NCBI RefSeq assembly: GCF_013449725.1
Contig: NZ_JACCFF010000005.1
Coordinates: 248,001-312,000, forward strand
Length of the DNA: 64,000 nt
Source: Mycobacteroides sp. LB1
Lineage (GTDB): Bacteria > Actinomycetota > Actinomycetes > Mycobacteriales > Mycobacteriaceae
Direction of reading: 5' to 3'
Shown here one piece after another: positions 11,870-21,297 of this stretch (position 1 is its first letter; every line of letters begins with the position of its first letter). The position numbers were made by a program, and so were the translations under genes. A model generated the notes under the pieces. The model did no database searches, was not told where the DNA came from, and saw only the letters and a program-made list of their open reading frames with translations.

Positions 11870-12828
11870 CGACACTTCCGGTCACCGTCGCGACCCAGCA
11901 CGCGGATGCGGTACTGAACGAGATCGGACGTGTGGTTGTCGGCAAACGCGATGCGTTACAACTCATTCTGCTGACCATCCTCGCGCGCGGTCATGTGCTC
12001 ATCGAGGATCTGCCGGGCCTGGGCAAGACGTTGATCGCCCGGTCGTTCGCGGCCGCCTTGGGTCTGGATTTCGCCCGGGTGCAATTCACTCCCGATCTGT
12101 TGCCCGCGGATCTGCTGGGTTCCACGATCTACGACATGTCGTCCGGGCTGTTCGAATTCCGGACCGGGCCGATCTTCACGAACCTCCTACTGGCGGACGA
12201 AATCAACCGAACCCCACCCAAGACGCAGTCGGCACTGCTTGAAGCGATGGCAGAGGGTCAGGTCAGCATCGACGGTGAAACTCGGAGGCTGCCAACACCG
12301 TTCGTTGTGCTGGCAACGGATAATCCGATTGAGTACGAGGGAACCTATCCGTTACCGGAGGCTCAGCTTGACCGATTCGCGGTCCGGCTCGAACTGGGTT
12401 ACCTCACCGAGGACCTTGAGATCGAAATGCTGCAGCGTCGATTGACGCGGGGATCAGCGCAGCAGACGGTGTCGCAAGTGGTCGCCGCCGAAGACCTCAT
12501 CATGATGCGAGAGGCGGTCGAACAGGTTTCGGTGCATCCGGACGTCCTTCGCTACGTCGTCGCCCTGGCCGCGGCGACGCGCAATCACTCGCATGTCGAG
12601 GTTGGTGCCAGCCCGCGCGCCGAGCTCGACCTGGTGCAGATGTCACGGGCCCGAGCCATGCTGTTGGGGCGTGACTTCGTGATCCCCGAGGATGTCAAGG
12701 CGCTCGCAGTGCCCGCGGTGGCGCACCGCATCAGTCTGCGCCCCGAGATGTGGGTGCGCCGCATCACCGGCGCGCACGTGGTCGACGAGCTGCTCCATCG
12801 ACTGCCGGTACCGCGGGCATCCGGATGA
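11866..12828 (+). CDS. MoxR-type AAA+ ATPase
   Basis: A 320-aa AAA+ chaperone-like ATPase. Walker A is EDLPGLGKTL (about residues 45-55), Walker B is LLLADEINR (about 105-113), and the sensor region VLATDNPIEYEGTYPLPEAQLDRF is typical of MoxR. It starts with GTG in a GTGA overlap and overlaps the DUF58 gene by 4 nt. The MoxR-DUF58-DUF4129 set is a recurrent module thought to activate or insert partner complexes; the client here is unknown. Confidence 0.93.
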   Translation: MTTLPVTVATQHADAVLNEIGRVVVGKRDALQLILLTILARGHVLIEDLPGLGKTLIARSFAAALGLDFARVQFTPDLLPADLLGSTIYDMSSGLFEFRTGPIFTNLLLADEINRTPPKTQSALLEAMAEGQVSIDGETRRLPTPFVVLATDNPIEYEGTYPLPEAQLDRFAVRLELGYLTEDLEIEMLQRRLTRGSAQQTVSQVVAAEDLIMMREAVEQVSVHPDVLRYVVALAAATRNHSHVEVGASPRAELDLVQMSRARAMLLGRDFVIPEDVKALAVPAVAHRISLRPEMWVRRITGAHVVDELLHRLPVPRASG

Positions 12829-14054
12829 TCGGTTGGCGCGCTTCCCCGCTGATATCGGCACTGGCCGCCTGCACCGCCGTCGCGCTGGCGCTCGCGGTAA
12901 TCGCCGGGCGGTGGCAGCTGATCCTGTTCGCGGCGCCGTTCCTCGGCATTCTCGTCGGCGCCGCCAGAAAGCCTGCGGAGGCCCGGGCATGGGCGTCGGA
13001 TATTCCAGATCCATTGCGGTGCTTGGAGTCTGAGACGGTGACCTTCACCGCATCGGTCGAGTCGAGCGATTCGGCCGTGGTCTACCGGCTGCGACCCGTG
13101 CACATCGATGGTCTGCAGATCACAGTGGACGAGGCGACCGCGCCCAACCAGGTGACGATGCATGTGTCGGCCCCGCGATGGGGCCGGTACACCATTGCGG
13201 TTGAGGTTCATACGGTGTCGACATCCGGGCTCTGGGTTGGCGCTCCGATCCCGCTTTCTGTCGCCGAGTTGCGTGTGTATCCATCCGCGGACCCGCAGGA
13301 TGTCGCGCTACCACCTGCCGAGCTACCCGATCGAATCGGCACACATCTGACGAGACACCATGGGTCTGGCGTCGAGTACGCGGATATCCGTGAGTATGTC
13401 CCGGGCGACTCTCTGCGGACGGTCAATTGGCGAGTCAGCGCGCGACGGGGACGCTTACATGTCACCGACCGGCTCACGGACCGCGCAGCCGATCTCGTTG
13501 TTCTCATCGACGCCTATCCGCAGCCGTTGGGCCCGGCGACCACGGCGACCGAGCGATCCGCGCGCGGTGCGGCGCAGCTCGTGCAGTCGGTGTTGCAGCG
13601 CGGCGACCGCGCGGGCGTTGTCGTGTTGGGCAGTGCACCGCGGTGGCTTTCTCCTGATATAGGCCGTCACCAGTTCTACCGCGTGCTTGATGCCGTTCTC
13701 GATGCCGAAGAGTGGCATTCGCAAAGCACCAGCGCGCTTGCCCCACGTGCCGCGATGCCGCCCAACTCGATCGTCGTGGCATTTTCCACCCTTTTGAATG
13801 CCGATTTCGGCCTTGCGCTTACCGACCTTCGGCGACGCGGGCACCCCGTCCTGGTAGTTGATGTGCTCGATCGCTTGCCATTTCGTGTAGAACCAGATCC
13901 GATCGTCGCGCGTTGGTGGCGGTTGGAGCGCTCGCGGATGTACCGCAACATCGCCGTGACGGGTGTCGATGTGATCGCCTGGAGCCAGGACGCCGGACTC
14001 AACCACGCGATGCATCTCATACCGCAGCGCCAACGAATCGGACGGCGCAGATGA
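12825..14054 (+). CDS. DUF58 domain protein
   Basis: A 409-aa protein with an N-terminal pair of membrane segments (about residues 8-45), a beta-rich region, and a C-terminal DUF58/VWA-like region. The DUF58 signature EYADIREYVPGDSLRTVNWR is followed by LVVLIDAY. ATG at 12825 overlaps the moxR stop (ATGA), so the longer open frame upstream is rejected. It is the usual MoxR partner. Confidence 0.9.
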   Translation: MIGWRASPLISALAACTAVALALAVIAGRWQLILFAAPFLGILVGAARKPAEARAWASDIPDPLRCLESETVTFTASVESSDSAVVYRLRPVHIDGLQITVDEATAPNQVTMHVSAPRWGRYTIAVEVHTVSTSGLWVGAPIPLSVAELRVYPSADPQDVALPPAELPDRIGTHLTRHHGSGVEYADIREYVPGDSLRTVNWRVSARRGRLHVTDRLTDRAADLVVLIDAYPQPLGPATTATERSARGAAQLVQSVLQRGDRAGVVVLGSAPRWLSPDIGRHQFYRVLDAVLDAEEWHSQSTSALAPRAAMPPNSIVVAFSTLLNADFGLALTDLRRRGHPVLVVDVLDRLPFRVEPDPIVARWWRLERSRMYRNIAVTGVDVIAWSQDAGLNHAMHLIPQRQRIGRRR

Positions 14055-14521
14055 ACGTACGCGCGATAGTCGCTGCCGCTCTCGGCCTCTTGATGGTGAC
14101 AGCAGCGGTCGGTGGGATCACAAAATATGCTGTACCGGTAGCGGTTTGCGCGACGGTCTTGGTTCTCGCCGGTCTTCGGTTTCGGATAGCCGCGATACTC
14201 GCGGTGCTATCGGCCATCGGTGCATTGGCGCTGGGTAACACTCCCGCAGTGTTGGCAACGCTCTCCGGCCTCACGGCCGCGACCTATCTGCTCACCGCCT
14301 ATCCCCTGCACTTGCCCTCCGCCGTCATTGCCGTCAGAAATGAGGTGATCATTCCCGCGCTGCTGTTCGCATGCGCGGCATTGCTCGCCACCGCACTACC
14401 CGTGCAGGGACAGTCCTGGCTGCCGTTCATCGTGCCGGTCACGGTCGTACTTATCTATGTCGTCGCCGTGTGGCCATTTACCCGGATCTACCCAGGCAGT
14501 GGTGGCGCCGTGGACCGATAG
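14051..14521 (+). CDS. Integral membrane protein, last gene of MoxR operon
   Basis: A 156-aa highly hydrophobic protein with about five membrane segments and no recognised motif. It overlaps the DUF58 gene by 4 nt, so it belongs to the operon. Its last 34 nt overlap the convergent HNH gene. Confidence 0.75.
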   Translation: MNVRAIVAAALGLLMVTAAVGGITKYAVPVAVCATVLVLAGLRFRIAAILAVLSAIGALALGNTPAVLATLSGLTAATYLLTAYPLHLPSAVIAVRNEVIIPALLFACAALLATALPVQGQSWLPFIVPVTVVLIYVVAVWPFTRIYPGSGGAVDR

Positions 14522-15687
14522 ACGGTTCCCGTCGGTGTCGTGATCTCGACGGTGTGCCGATCCGGACCGAGCACAGACGTTGCGTTCCAACCCGGCGCCT
14601 CTTTGACGTAGTTGCATCGCTCGCAGAGGCCTTGACCGTTGTCGAATGAGGTCGCCCCACCCCGTGCACTCCCGACGACATGATCGTGGTGGCGAATCGG
14701 AGCATCACAGTACGGTGTGCGGCAGGTTTGGTCGCGGAGGTCGATCAGCTCGGCCAATCCCTTGGGGAACAGGCGACTTCGCGAATCTGAGGTCACCAAG
14801 GCACCCGTGCCACAGCATCGATACAACCGCCGCGCGAGGACCTTCGCACCGGCACTGACGGCATCGGAAATGAGCCTGCGCGCCACTCCCGCAGGGACAG
14901 GTCCGTGACCCGCGATAGTGGCGGGCTCGACACCCCCGCCAAGTAGGGCCTCATCGGAGATCGTGATGTTCACGCCGATGGGCACAGCCTCGGCGGTTGA
15001 TACGCCGGTCACCCGTTCCACCAGGGTGTCGGCCATGATCTGCCCTTGGCCGCGAACAGGATCCATTGATGTATCGGCGGCCCGTTTGAGAGCCGCGTAC
15101 ACAGCCACTCCCTGTTTCACCGGCAGCAGTGCCGTCAGGTAGGTCATGGTGTCGGGTGCAGGACGGATGGATACTCGGCGTTCACTCTCCGCTCGACGTG
15201 CACGGCGCACCACGGCCTCGGCATCCAGCCGATAGGCCAGGCGTTTCGCCTCTGCGGTGAGCCTGGCATCGCCCATTCCGTGCAGCCACGCCACGTCCGC
15301 GCACATCTCGACGTCGATCTTCTGCCGGTCCTCGACGGCGAGGTAGGCGGTTTCGCGCACCAGAATCGTCGCGCGCCATTCGTTGAGCGCGCCGCACTCC
15401 AATGCCGCGAGCGTGTGAGGCATCTCGTGGACGAGCGCCTTCGCGAAGCCGAGGTGACGGCTGCCACGGGCCGGCGAATCCTGCCGCGCCAAGGCCACCT
15501 CCGCGGATACTCCCATCCCCTGCCGACGCCGAGGCACTCCCTTGGCGGCCTCATCCGCGCGGCGGGCACGGTCGAGCAGCACCGTGGCATGAGCTTGCTC
15601 CGCGGCAGCCGCGGCCTTCATCCGCTCCAGCTCGGCGATTCGGTCGACGAGCCGGGCCGCCTCGGCAGCTGGATCGGTGGGGAACAT
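14488..15687 (-). CDS. DUF222/HNH endonuclease domain protein (13E12-repeat family)
   Basis: This 399-aa protein has an N-terminal helical DUF222 domain and a C-terminal HNH nuclease motif: CRTPYC, then HHDHVVGSARGGATSFDN and LCERCN, with the Cys pairs that bind zinc. This is the family spread through mycobacterial genomes as 13E12 repeats. A perfect SOS box lies 14 nt upstream of the ATG, so expression should rise on DNA damage. Its 3' end overlaps the convergent membrane gene by 34 nt. Confidence 0.92.
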   Translation of the reverse strand: MFPTDPAAEAARLVDRIAELERMKAAAAAEQAHATVLLDRARRADEAAKGVPRRRQGMGVSAEVALARQDSPARGSRHLGFAKALVHEMPHTLAALECGALNEWRATILVRETAYLAVEDRQKIDVEMCADVAWLHGMGDARLTAEAKRLAYRLDAEAVVRRARRAESERRVSIRPAPDTMTYLTALLPVKQGVAVYAALKRAADTSMDPVRGQGQIMADTLVERVTGVSTAEAVPIGVNITISDEALLGGGVEPATIAGHGPVPAGVARRLISDAVSAGAKVLARRLYRCCGTGALVTSDSRSRLFPKGLAELIDLRDQTCRTPYCDAPIRHHDHVVGSARGGATSFDNGQGLCERCNYVKEAPGWNATSVLGPDRHTVEITTPTGTVYRSTAPPLPG

Positions 15688-15700
15688 GCCATCACGTTAC

Positions 15701-15716
15701 TCGAACGTACGTTCGA
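15701..15716. promoter_or_regulatory. LexA-binding SOS box
   Basis: The sequence TCGAACGTACGTTCGA is a perfect palindrome matching the mycobacterial SOS consensus TCGAAC-N4-GTTCGA. It is 14 nt upstream of the HNH gene start (ATG at 15687, minus strand). Several 13E12-family genes in M. tuberculosis are known LexA targets, which supports the call. Confidence 0.92.
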
Positions 15717-15803
15717 GTAACGATCGGATCATGCTGTTATCCACAGTCATTCGAGCAATCTTCAAGTTATCCACAATCTCACTGATTGGCGGAAACCAAC
15801 GCC

Positions 15804-16598
15804 CTAACGTGCTAGCTGCGCCAGCTGCACCGTGGCGAGCCGTAGGTCGTCGATCGAATCAATCGGATCGACGTATCCGACTCGGGTCACCGCCCACCCC
15901 CGCGGAGTGCTCACCCTGATGTCCAACCCGTACCGGTCCGCCCGCTCACAGCGCGCCGCGGTAGCGTCCGGATATCCGCCCAGTCGTTGCGCCATATCGA
16001 GCAGCGCCTGCCCATGGTCATCGTTGAGGTGACTAATGGCACCGGCGGCGTTGGTGGAGACGGGATCCGATGAGGCCGAATGGTATTCGGCACCACTTGT
16101 CGAGTCCATGCGGCCATAGCCACCAACCCAACGCACTCGGTCAACCGCCAGGAGCCAGACGGTGAAGTCGCTGTACTCGATGTAGTAACGAGCGGCCGGC
16201 ACCGCGGCGATATGCGCCTCTCGCGCCGCGGGTAACTCTTCCGGACTCGGCTGGCGCACCGCCCCGGCGAGGGTGATCCGGGTATTGGCGAGCGGGTCCT
16301 CGGGCGGGTTGGGCGCCACGATCGAAACACTTGCCCTGGCATCACGCATCAGGTTGCGGCCGTGCTCGGCCATTCGCGAGACGCACAGCACCGGATCCCC
16401 GTCCAGCAGCCCGTAGGTGACCAGCGAAGCCCAGGGGTCACCCTCGGCGGACAGAGTCGCAAGCGTCGCGATGTTCGTGGACGCCGCGACGGTTCGGGCC
16501 TCCTCCGCGGCCGATGGTCTAGCCGGATTGGCAACGTCTGTCAGGGGTGGGGCGATGGTGGGCGCATCGCCCGGATCGCCGTGATCGCGAGAGGCCAT
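15804..16598 (-). CDS. HugZ/DUF2470-type FMN-fold heme-utilisation protein
   Basis: A 264-aa protein. The N-terminal split-barrel pyridoxamine-oxidase-like domain (about residues 30-165) has NIATLATLSAEGDPWASLV and the RYYIEYSDFTVWLL strand. The C-terminal DUF2470 domain (about 175-255) has ISHLNDDHGQALLDMAQRLGG. In related bacteria such proteins bind or degrade heme. It is separated by 9 nt from the upstream-strand RNase H gene stop and is probably read through from it. Confidence 0.85.
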   Translation of the reverse strand: MASRDHGDPGDAPTIAPPLTDVANPARPSAAEEARTVAASTNIATLATLSAEGDPWASLVTYGLLDGDPVLCVSRMAEHGRNLMRDARASVSIVAPNPPEDPLANTRITLAGAVRQPSPEELPAAREAHIAAVPAARYYIEYSDFTVWLLAVDRVRWVGGYGRMDSTSGAEYHSASSDPVSTNAAGAISHLNDDHGQALLDMAQRLGGYPDATAARCERADRYGLDIRVSTPRGWAVTRVGYVDPIDSIDDLRLATVQLAQLAR

Positions 16599-16607
16599 GG
16601 CGACAGC

Positions 16608-17717
16608 CTAAGTCAAGTACGACGTCTCGTTCATCAGTCGGACCGATGCCGGCCCGTCCGAATAGAACTCGGCGATGCTCAGCGAGGCCAAATCCAGGTG
16701 CAGCCGGTATAACAGACTGGGCCCGGCGTCGAGCGCCAGGCGCAGCAGCGTCTTGATGGGCGTGACATGAGAGACCACCAAAACCGTTGCGCCACCGTGC
16801 TCGGCGATGATCCGGTTGCGGGCCCGCCGCACCCGGTGGTGCACGGTGTCGAAGCTCTCCCCTTCTGGCGGAATCACCGAGGTATCGCTGAGCCAGCGGC
16901 CGTGCAGCTCCGGATCACGTTCGGCCGCTTCGGAGAACGTCAAACCCTCCCATGTACCGAAGTCTGTTTCGATCAGATCGTCATCGACGGTGTACGGAAC
17001 CCCAAGCGCATCGGCGGCCGCGGCCGCAGTCTCGCGGGCGCGACTCAATGGTGAGCTGATGACGGCCGAGATGCCGCCGCGGCCTGCGAGGTATCGCGCT
17101 GCCATTGCGGCCTGCTCGCGACCAAGTTCCGTCAGCTCGGGGTTTCCGCGTCCCGAGTAGCGGCGCTGCACCGAAAGTTCCGTCTGCCCATGGCGTAACA
17201 ACAGCATCCGAGTGGGCTTGCCGCGCGCCCCGGTCCAGCCCGGTGCGGTATCAGCCGGCTTGGCCTTGGGCTCTGCGGCTTCCTTGGACTTCTTCGGCTG
17301 CTTTGGTTCGATGCCGCTGGCGCGGTCCATCGCCTCGTTGGCCAGCCGGTCGGCGTGCTTATTGCGTTCTCGCGGAATCCACTTGTAATTGACCGATTCG
17401 AACTGCATGGCCGCAGTGACGGCCTGCCGGTACAAAGTGATGAGGTCGGGATGCTTGACCTTCCACCTGCCGGACATCTGCTCGACAACGAGCTTGGAGT
17501 CCATCGAGACGCTCACCTCGGTGGCGCCGAGCCGTGCCGCCTCGGCGAGTCCCGCTATCAGACCGCGGTATTCGGCCACATTGTTGGTCGCGTGACCGAT
17601 CGCCTCGCACGCCTCCCCCAATACCGTCTCGTGATCCGGGGCGAACACCACCGTGCCATACCCGGCCAATCCCGGGTTGCCACGCGAACCACCATCAGCC
17701 TCGACAAGAACCTTCAC
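16608..17717 (-). CDS. Bifunctional RNase HI / histidine phosphatase
   Basis: A 369-aa fusion orthologous to Rv2228c. The N-terminal RNase H domain has the first catalytic Asp in VEADGGSRGNPG, the Glu in VAEYRGLIAGL and the Asp in VSMDSKLV. It removes RNA from RNA-DNA hybrids. A Lys/Pro-rich linker follows. The C-terminal phosphoglycerate-mutase-like domain has LLLRHGQTELS and a late His in VVSHVTPIK; in M. tuberculosis this part has acid/alpha-ribazole phosphatase activity. The GTG start at 17717 overlaps the zinc-ribbon gene stop (GTGA), so the longer upstream frame is rejected. Confidence 0.95.
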   Translation of the reverse strand: MKVLVEADGGSRGNPGLAGYGTVVFAPDHETVLGEACEAIGHATNNVAEYRGLIAGLAEAARLGATEVSVSMDSKLVVEQMSGRWKVKHPDLITLYRQAVTAAMQFESVNYKWIPRERNKHADRLANEAMDRASGIEPKQPKKSKEAAEPKAKPADTAPGWTGARGKPTRMLLLRHGQTELSVQRRYSGRGNPELTELGREQAAMAARYLAGRGGISAVISSPLSRARETAAAAADALGVPYTVDDDLIETDFGTWEGLTFSEAAERDPELHGRWLSDTSVIPPEGESFDTVHHRVRRARNRIIAEHGGATVLVVSHVTPIKTLLRLALDAGPSLLYRLHLDLASLSIAEFYSDGPASVRLMNETSYLT

Positions 17718-18436
17718 AGACGTACCAGGACCGCGCCGCACTCGGGGCACCGCAGTACCTCGTCGGCGTCGGCCGTCGAGATCCGTGCCAGCTCACCGCG
17801 ATCCAGCTCAATGCGGCAGGCGCCACACTTATTGCCCTGTAGCAATCCCGCGCCCGGAGCACCCGAACGACGTTGGCGTTCATAGGTTTCCAGCAACGGA
17901 CCATCAATTGAGGCCATCAGACCGTCACGTCGCTGTCGGGAACGGTTTTCCTCGGCGTCTATGTCGATGTCGACCGCACGCTGGATCCGTTCGATTTCCG
18001 CGATCCTCTCGGCGACCTTGTCGGCATTCGCCTGTGCCGAGACCTGTTGAGCCTGGAGCTCCTCACGGCGCTCCATCAACTCCAGTTCGGAATCCTCCAG
18101 GCTGGACTGGCGACGCTCCAGGGTGTCGAGCTCATGCTGAATCTCAGTGAGTTCCTTCGGGTTCACACTCCCCGAGGCCAACAACGAGCGGTCCCGATCC
18201 TCCCGCTGCCGGACAGCGGTCACCTCGGCGTCCAGCTTGGCCACCTTGGCATCCAGGTCCTCCAGCGCGAGGCCGAGTGCACCCACCTCGTCGAGAATGG
18301 GCCGCTGCTGCGCCTGCAACTCCTCGCGTTCCTGACGTTCCAACGGATTCGCCCGCCGGTGCGCGATGCGCGTCAGTTCGGCGTCCACCGAGGCCAAATC
18401 GACCAGTAGACGTTGTTGCGCTGCAACGGCTTTCAT
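17714..18436 (-). CDS. C4-type zinc-ribbon coiled-coil protein
   Basis: This is a 240-aa protein like Rv2229c. Residues about 1-170 are a long alpha-helical hairpin rich in Glu, Arg and Gln. The C-terminus has two CxxC pairs (NKCGACRIEL and RCPECGAVL) forming a zinc ribbon. The molecular role is not established. It overlaps neighbours on both sides by 4 nt, between NIF3 and the RNase H/phosphatase, in a conserved operon. Confidence 0.92.
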   Translation of the reverse strand: MKAVAAQQRLLVDLASVDAELTRIAHRRANPLERQEREELQAQQRPILDEVGALGLALEDLDAKVAKLDAEVTAVRQREDRDRSLLASGSVNPKELTEIQHELDTLERRQSSLEDSELELMERREELQAQQVSAQANADKVAERIAEIERIQRAVDIDIDAEENRSRQRRDGLMASIDGPLLETYERQRRSGAPGAGLLQGNKCGACRIELDRGELARISTADADEVLRCPECGAVLVRL

Positions 18437-19578
18437 ACTGTTACTTCCTTCTCTGGGCCACCCAGCGTCCACGGGTCGGTACGTATCGGTGATATCCGGG
18501 TCGTGAGCTTCTCCGCGAATTCGGCGTCGAGCACCCGTGCCGCCTGCGCACACCACGGAAACTCGCTGGCCCAGTGGGCTACGTCGACCAGGGCAACACT
18601 ACTTGCCCGGGCATGCTCGTCCGCGGGATGGTGCCGCAGGTCTGCGGTGACATACGCGTCAACCCCCGATCCGACGGCAGTGCTCAACAAAGAGTCACCC
18701 GCGCCGCCGCAGACGGCGACGGTCTCGATCACCGCATCCGGATCGCCTGCCGCTCGGGTTCCCCACACGGTTTCGGGAAGCGCGGCGCCGACACGGGATA
18801 CGAAGTCACGTAGGGGCTCCGGTGTAGTCAGCACACCCACGCGGCCCAGACCCGTGCCTGCCGGTGCGGGGGCCATCGGCAGCACGTCGATGGCGGGTTC
18901 CTCGTAGGGATGGGCGGCCCGGATCGCGGCGAACAGCCCGCACCGCAATCGCGACGGGGCAACCATTTCCACCCTGTCCTCGACGACCTGCTCCAGTACA
19001 CCATGCGTGCCGATGGTCGGATCGGAACCCTCCAACGGCCGGAACTGGCCGGTGCCCGTGACACTCCACGAGCAGTCGGAGTAGTCGCGGATGTGGCCTG
19101 CTCCGGCATCGAACATCGCGCGGCGCACCGCATCCGCGGATGCGATGGGCACAAACACGACCCACTTATCATAGGCGGCGAGCTGCGGCGACAGTACCGA
19201 GGTCACCGTCAGCCCGAGGGCCTCGGCAAGGGCGTCGGATACACCGGGGCTCGCCGAGTCCGCGTTGGTGTGCGCGGTGAAGAGCGCGCCGCCCGACCGG
19301 ATGAGACGATGGATCAGGGCGCCCTTCGGCGTACTGGCTGCCACCGTGTCCACACCGCGCAGCAGCAGCGGGTGATGCGCCAACAGTAGATGCGAACCGG
19401 TTGCAGCGCTGTCCATCTCGTCGAGTACAGACGCCGTCGCATCGACGGCGATGGTCACCGTATCGATCTGCTGGTCAGGGTCGCCGCAGACCAAGCCCAC
19501 CGAATCCCAGGATTCGGCAAGCGCCGGCGGATACGCTCCGTCGAGCACGCCGATGATGTCCGCGAGCCGCACACCCAC
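18433..19578 (-). CDS. NIF3/YbgI-family dinuclear metal protein
   Basis: A 381-aa NIF3 protein (Rv2230c-like). Metal-ligand regions include LLAHHPLLLRGVD (His pair), FTAHTNADSA and the C-terminal ADLRHHPADEHAR. The middle carries the inserted PII-like domain found in longer NIF3 members. The GTG start at 19578 overlaps the cobC stop codon by one base (TAGTG). The enzymatic function of the family is uncertain; GTP cyclohydrolase-like activity has been suggested. Confidence 0.92.
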   Translation of the reverse strand: MGVRLADIIGVLDGAYPPALAESWDSVGLVCGDPDQQIDTVTIAVDATASVLDEMDSAATGSHLLLAHHPLLLRGVDTVAASTPKGALIHRLIRSGGALFTAHTNADSASPGVSDALAEALGLTVTSVLSPQLAAYDKWVVFVPIASADAVRRAMFDAGAGHIRDYSDCSWSVTGTGQFRPLEGSDPTIGTHGVLEQVVEDRVEMVAPSRLRCGLFAAIRAAHPYEEPAIDVLPMAPAPAGTGLGRVGVLTTPEPLRDFVSRVGAALPETVWGTRAAGDPDAVIETVAVCGGAGDSLLSTAVGSGVDAYVTADLRHHPADEHARASSVALVDVAHWASEFPWCAQAARVLDAEFAEKLTTRISPIRTDPWTLGGPEKEVTV

Positions 19579-20603
19579 TAGAGAATCTCCTTCATCGCTT
19601 CCACCAGCTCCGGCCATTCGGATCGCACCGCGACCCGCAGATAGTTCCCATCCAGACCCACGAAGGTGTCGCAGCGGCGGACAGCGATGTTCTTCATCGC
19701 CAGGTGTTTGCGCATCAGCTCCGCATCGGGCACAGCCACCAGCAGGAACGGCGCGGATCCCGCGGTGACAGCCAACCCCAATCCACACAGGGCCTCGGCC
19801 TGCTGCTTCCGTGTGTCGACGAGACGCTCCGTGTCCAGCGCTGCGTGCTCCACCGCCTCTGGGGTGTTGCAGGCCGCAAGGGCTTCGAGTTGCAGTGTGC
19901 CCAAAGGCCAATGCGCACGCCCAAGCGCAAGCCTTCGCAACACCTCGGGATCACCCACCGCATAGCCGGCGCGCAATCCGGCGAGCGCCCACGTCTTGGT
20001 CAGGCTGCGCAGCACCACAAGGCCGGACAACCGCAGTGACGCCAACGACTCCGGCTCGCCGGGCACAGCATCCATGAAGGCCTCGTCGATCACCAGGATC
20101 CGTCCAGGGCGACCCAGCCCCAGCAGGTCCTCGCGACAGTGCAGCACAGAGGTCGGATTAGTGGGGTTACCGATGACCACCAGATCGGCGTCCTCGGGCA
20201 CGGCCGCGCAATCGATCGCGAACGGTGGCGGCAGCACCACATGGTCGATCGGGATACCGGCCTCGGCTAGGACGGCCTCAGGCTCGGTGAAGCCCGGCGC
20301 GAACACCGCCGCCCGCCGCGGATTCAGGCGGGGCAACATCGCGAAGCCCTCGGCGGCTCCGGCCAGCAGCAGCACCTCATCGATCGGGCGGCCGTGACGG
20401 TCGGCGATCGCGCAGATTGCGCGTTCCTCGTCGGCACGGCGCGGGTAACTGCCCAACTCGTCGAGGCGGGCCGCGAGCCGTTCACGCAGCCACGGCGGCG
20501 GCGCGGCAGCGCGCACATTCACAGCGAAGTCCAGGACGCCGGGAGTCAGCGCCTGGTCGCCGTGGTAGCGCGCTGCTCGGCTACCTGTCCCGTGCCCATT
20601 CAT
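19578..20603 (-). CDS. cobC: CobC-like PLP-dependent aminotransferase/decarboxylase
   Basis: This is a 341-aa fold-type I PLP enzyme, the Rv2231c homolog. The PLP lysine lies in SLTKTWALAGLRAGY, and GNPTNPT and the Asp in VIDEAFMD are typical of the histidinol-phosphate aminotransferase/CobC group. CobC-type enzymes supply the aminopropanol side chain for cobalamin. cobD is only 2 kb away, consistent with that role; a histidinol-phosphate aminotransferase paralog is the alternative. It is first in the cobC-NIF3-zinc ribbon-RNase H operon. Confidence 0.88.
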   Translation of the reverse strand: MNGHGTGSRAARYHGDQALTPGVLDFAVNVRAAAPPPWLRERLAARLDELGSYPRRADEERAICAIADRHGRPIDEVLLLAGAAEGFAMLPRLNPRRAAVFAPGFTEPEAVLAEAGIPIDHVVLPPPFAIDCAAVPEDADLVVIGNPTNPTSVLHCREDLLGLGRPGRILVIDEAFMDAVPGEPESLASLRLSGLVVLRSLTKTWALAGLRAGYAVGDPEVLRRLALGRAHWPLGTLQLEALAACNTPEAVEHAALDTERLVDTRKQQAEALCGLGLAVTAGSAPFLLVAVPDAELMRKHLAMKNIAVRRCDTFVGLDGNYLRVAVRSEWPELVEAMKEIL

Positions 20604-20625
20604 GTCTCGACACTAATGTAGGGGG

Positions 20626-21297
20626 GTGGCTCCTCCGATGCTGGTGATCTTCGATCTCGACGGCACCTTGACCGACTCAGCACCGGGAATCGTCTCGAGT
20701 TTCCGTCATGCGCTCAGCCACGTCGGAGCTCCCGAGCCCGCTGGCGACCTCACGTCTCGGGTGGTCGGACCACCGATGCACGTCACACTTGGCTCGATGG
20801 GGCTTGGCGACCGGGCCGATGACGCGATAGCGGCATACCGCGCCGACTACGGCGAACGTGGATGGGCCGTCAATGAGATGTTCGACGGTGTCCGCGAGGT
20901 CCTGAGCGGTTTGCAGGCCGCCGGGGTACCGATGGTGGTGGCGACGTCCAAGTCCGAACCGATCGCACGCCGCATCCTGGACCACTTCGAGCTCACCCAG
21001 TTCTTCGAGGTGATTGCCGGGGCGAGCCCGGACGGCGCCCGGTCCGGTAAGGCCGAAGTGATCGCGCACGCGCTGTCCCAGTTGGACGAGGTTCCTTCGG
21101 TCGGTGTGGTGATGGTCGGCGACCGGGTGCACGATGTCGAGGGCGCGGCCGCGCACGGTATCGGCACCGTGATCGTCGACTGGGGTTATGGAGCAACCGA
21201 TTTCGATGATGAGGCGGTGAGCTCCGGCGATCTTTCTCGGTGGATCATCGGGCGGGTGGGCACCCCGCAGGAGCTGCGGGAGGAGCTTCATGTCTGA
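20626..21297 (+). CDS. ptkA: HAD-superfamily protein, PtkA-like
   Basis: This 223-aa haloacid-dehalogenase-fold protein has the nucleophile motif FDLDGTLTDS, motif II VVATSKSEP and motif IV VGDRVHDVEGAAAHG. The M. tuberculosis counterpart in the same position (Rv2232, PtkA) is reported as a tyrosine kinase that phosphorylates PtpA, despite its phosphatase-like fold. The gene overlaps ptpA by 8 nt. Start is GTG at 20626 or ATG at 20638. Confidence 0.85.
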   Translation: MAPPMLVIFDLDGTLTDSAPGIVSSFRHALSHVGAPEPAGDLTSRVVGPPMHVTLGSMGLGDRADDAIAAYRADYGERGWAVNEMFDGVREVLSGLQAAGVPMVVATSKSEPIARRILDHFELTQFFEVIAGASPDGARSGKAEVIAHALSQLDEVPSVGVVMVGDRVHDVEGAAAHGIGTVIVDWGYGATDFDDEAVSSGDLSRWIIGRVGTPQELREELHV

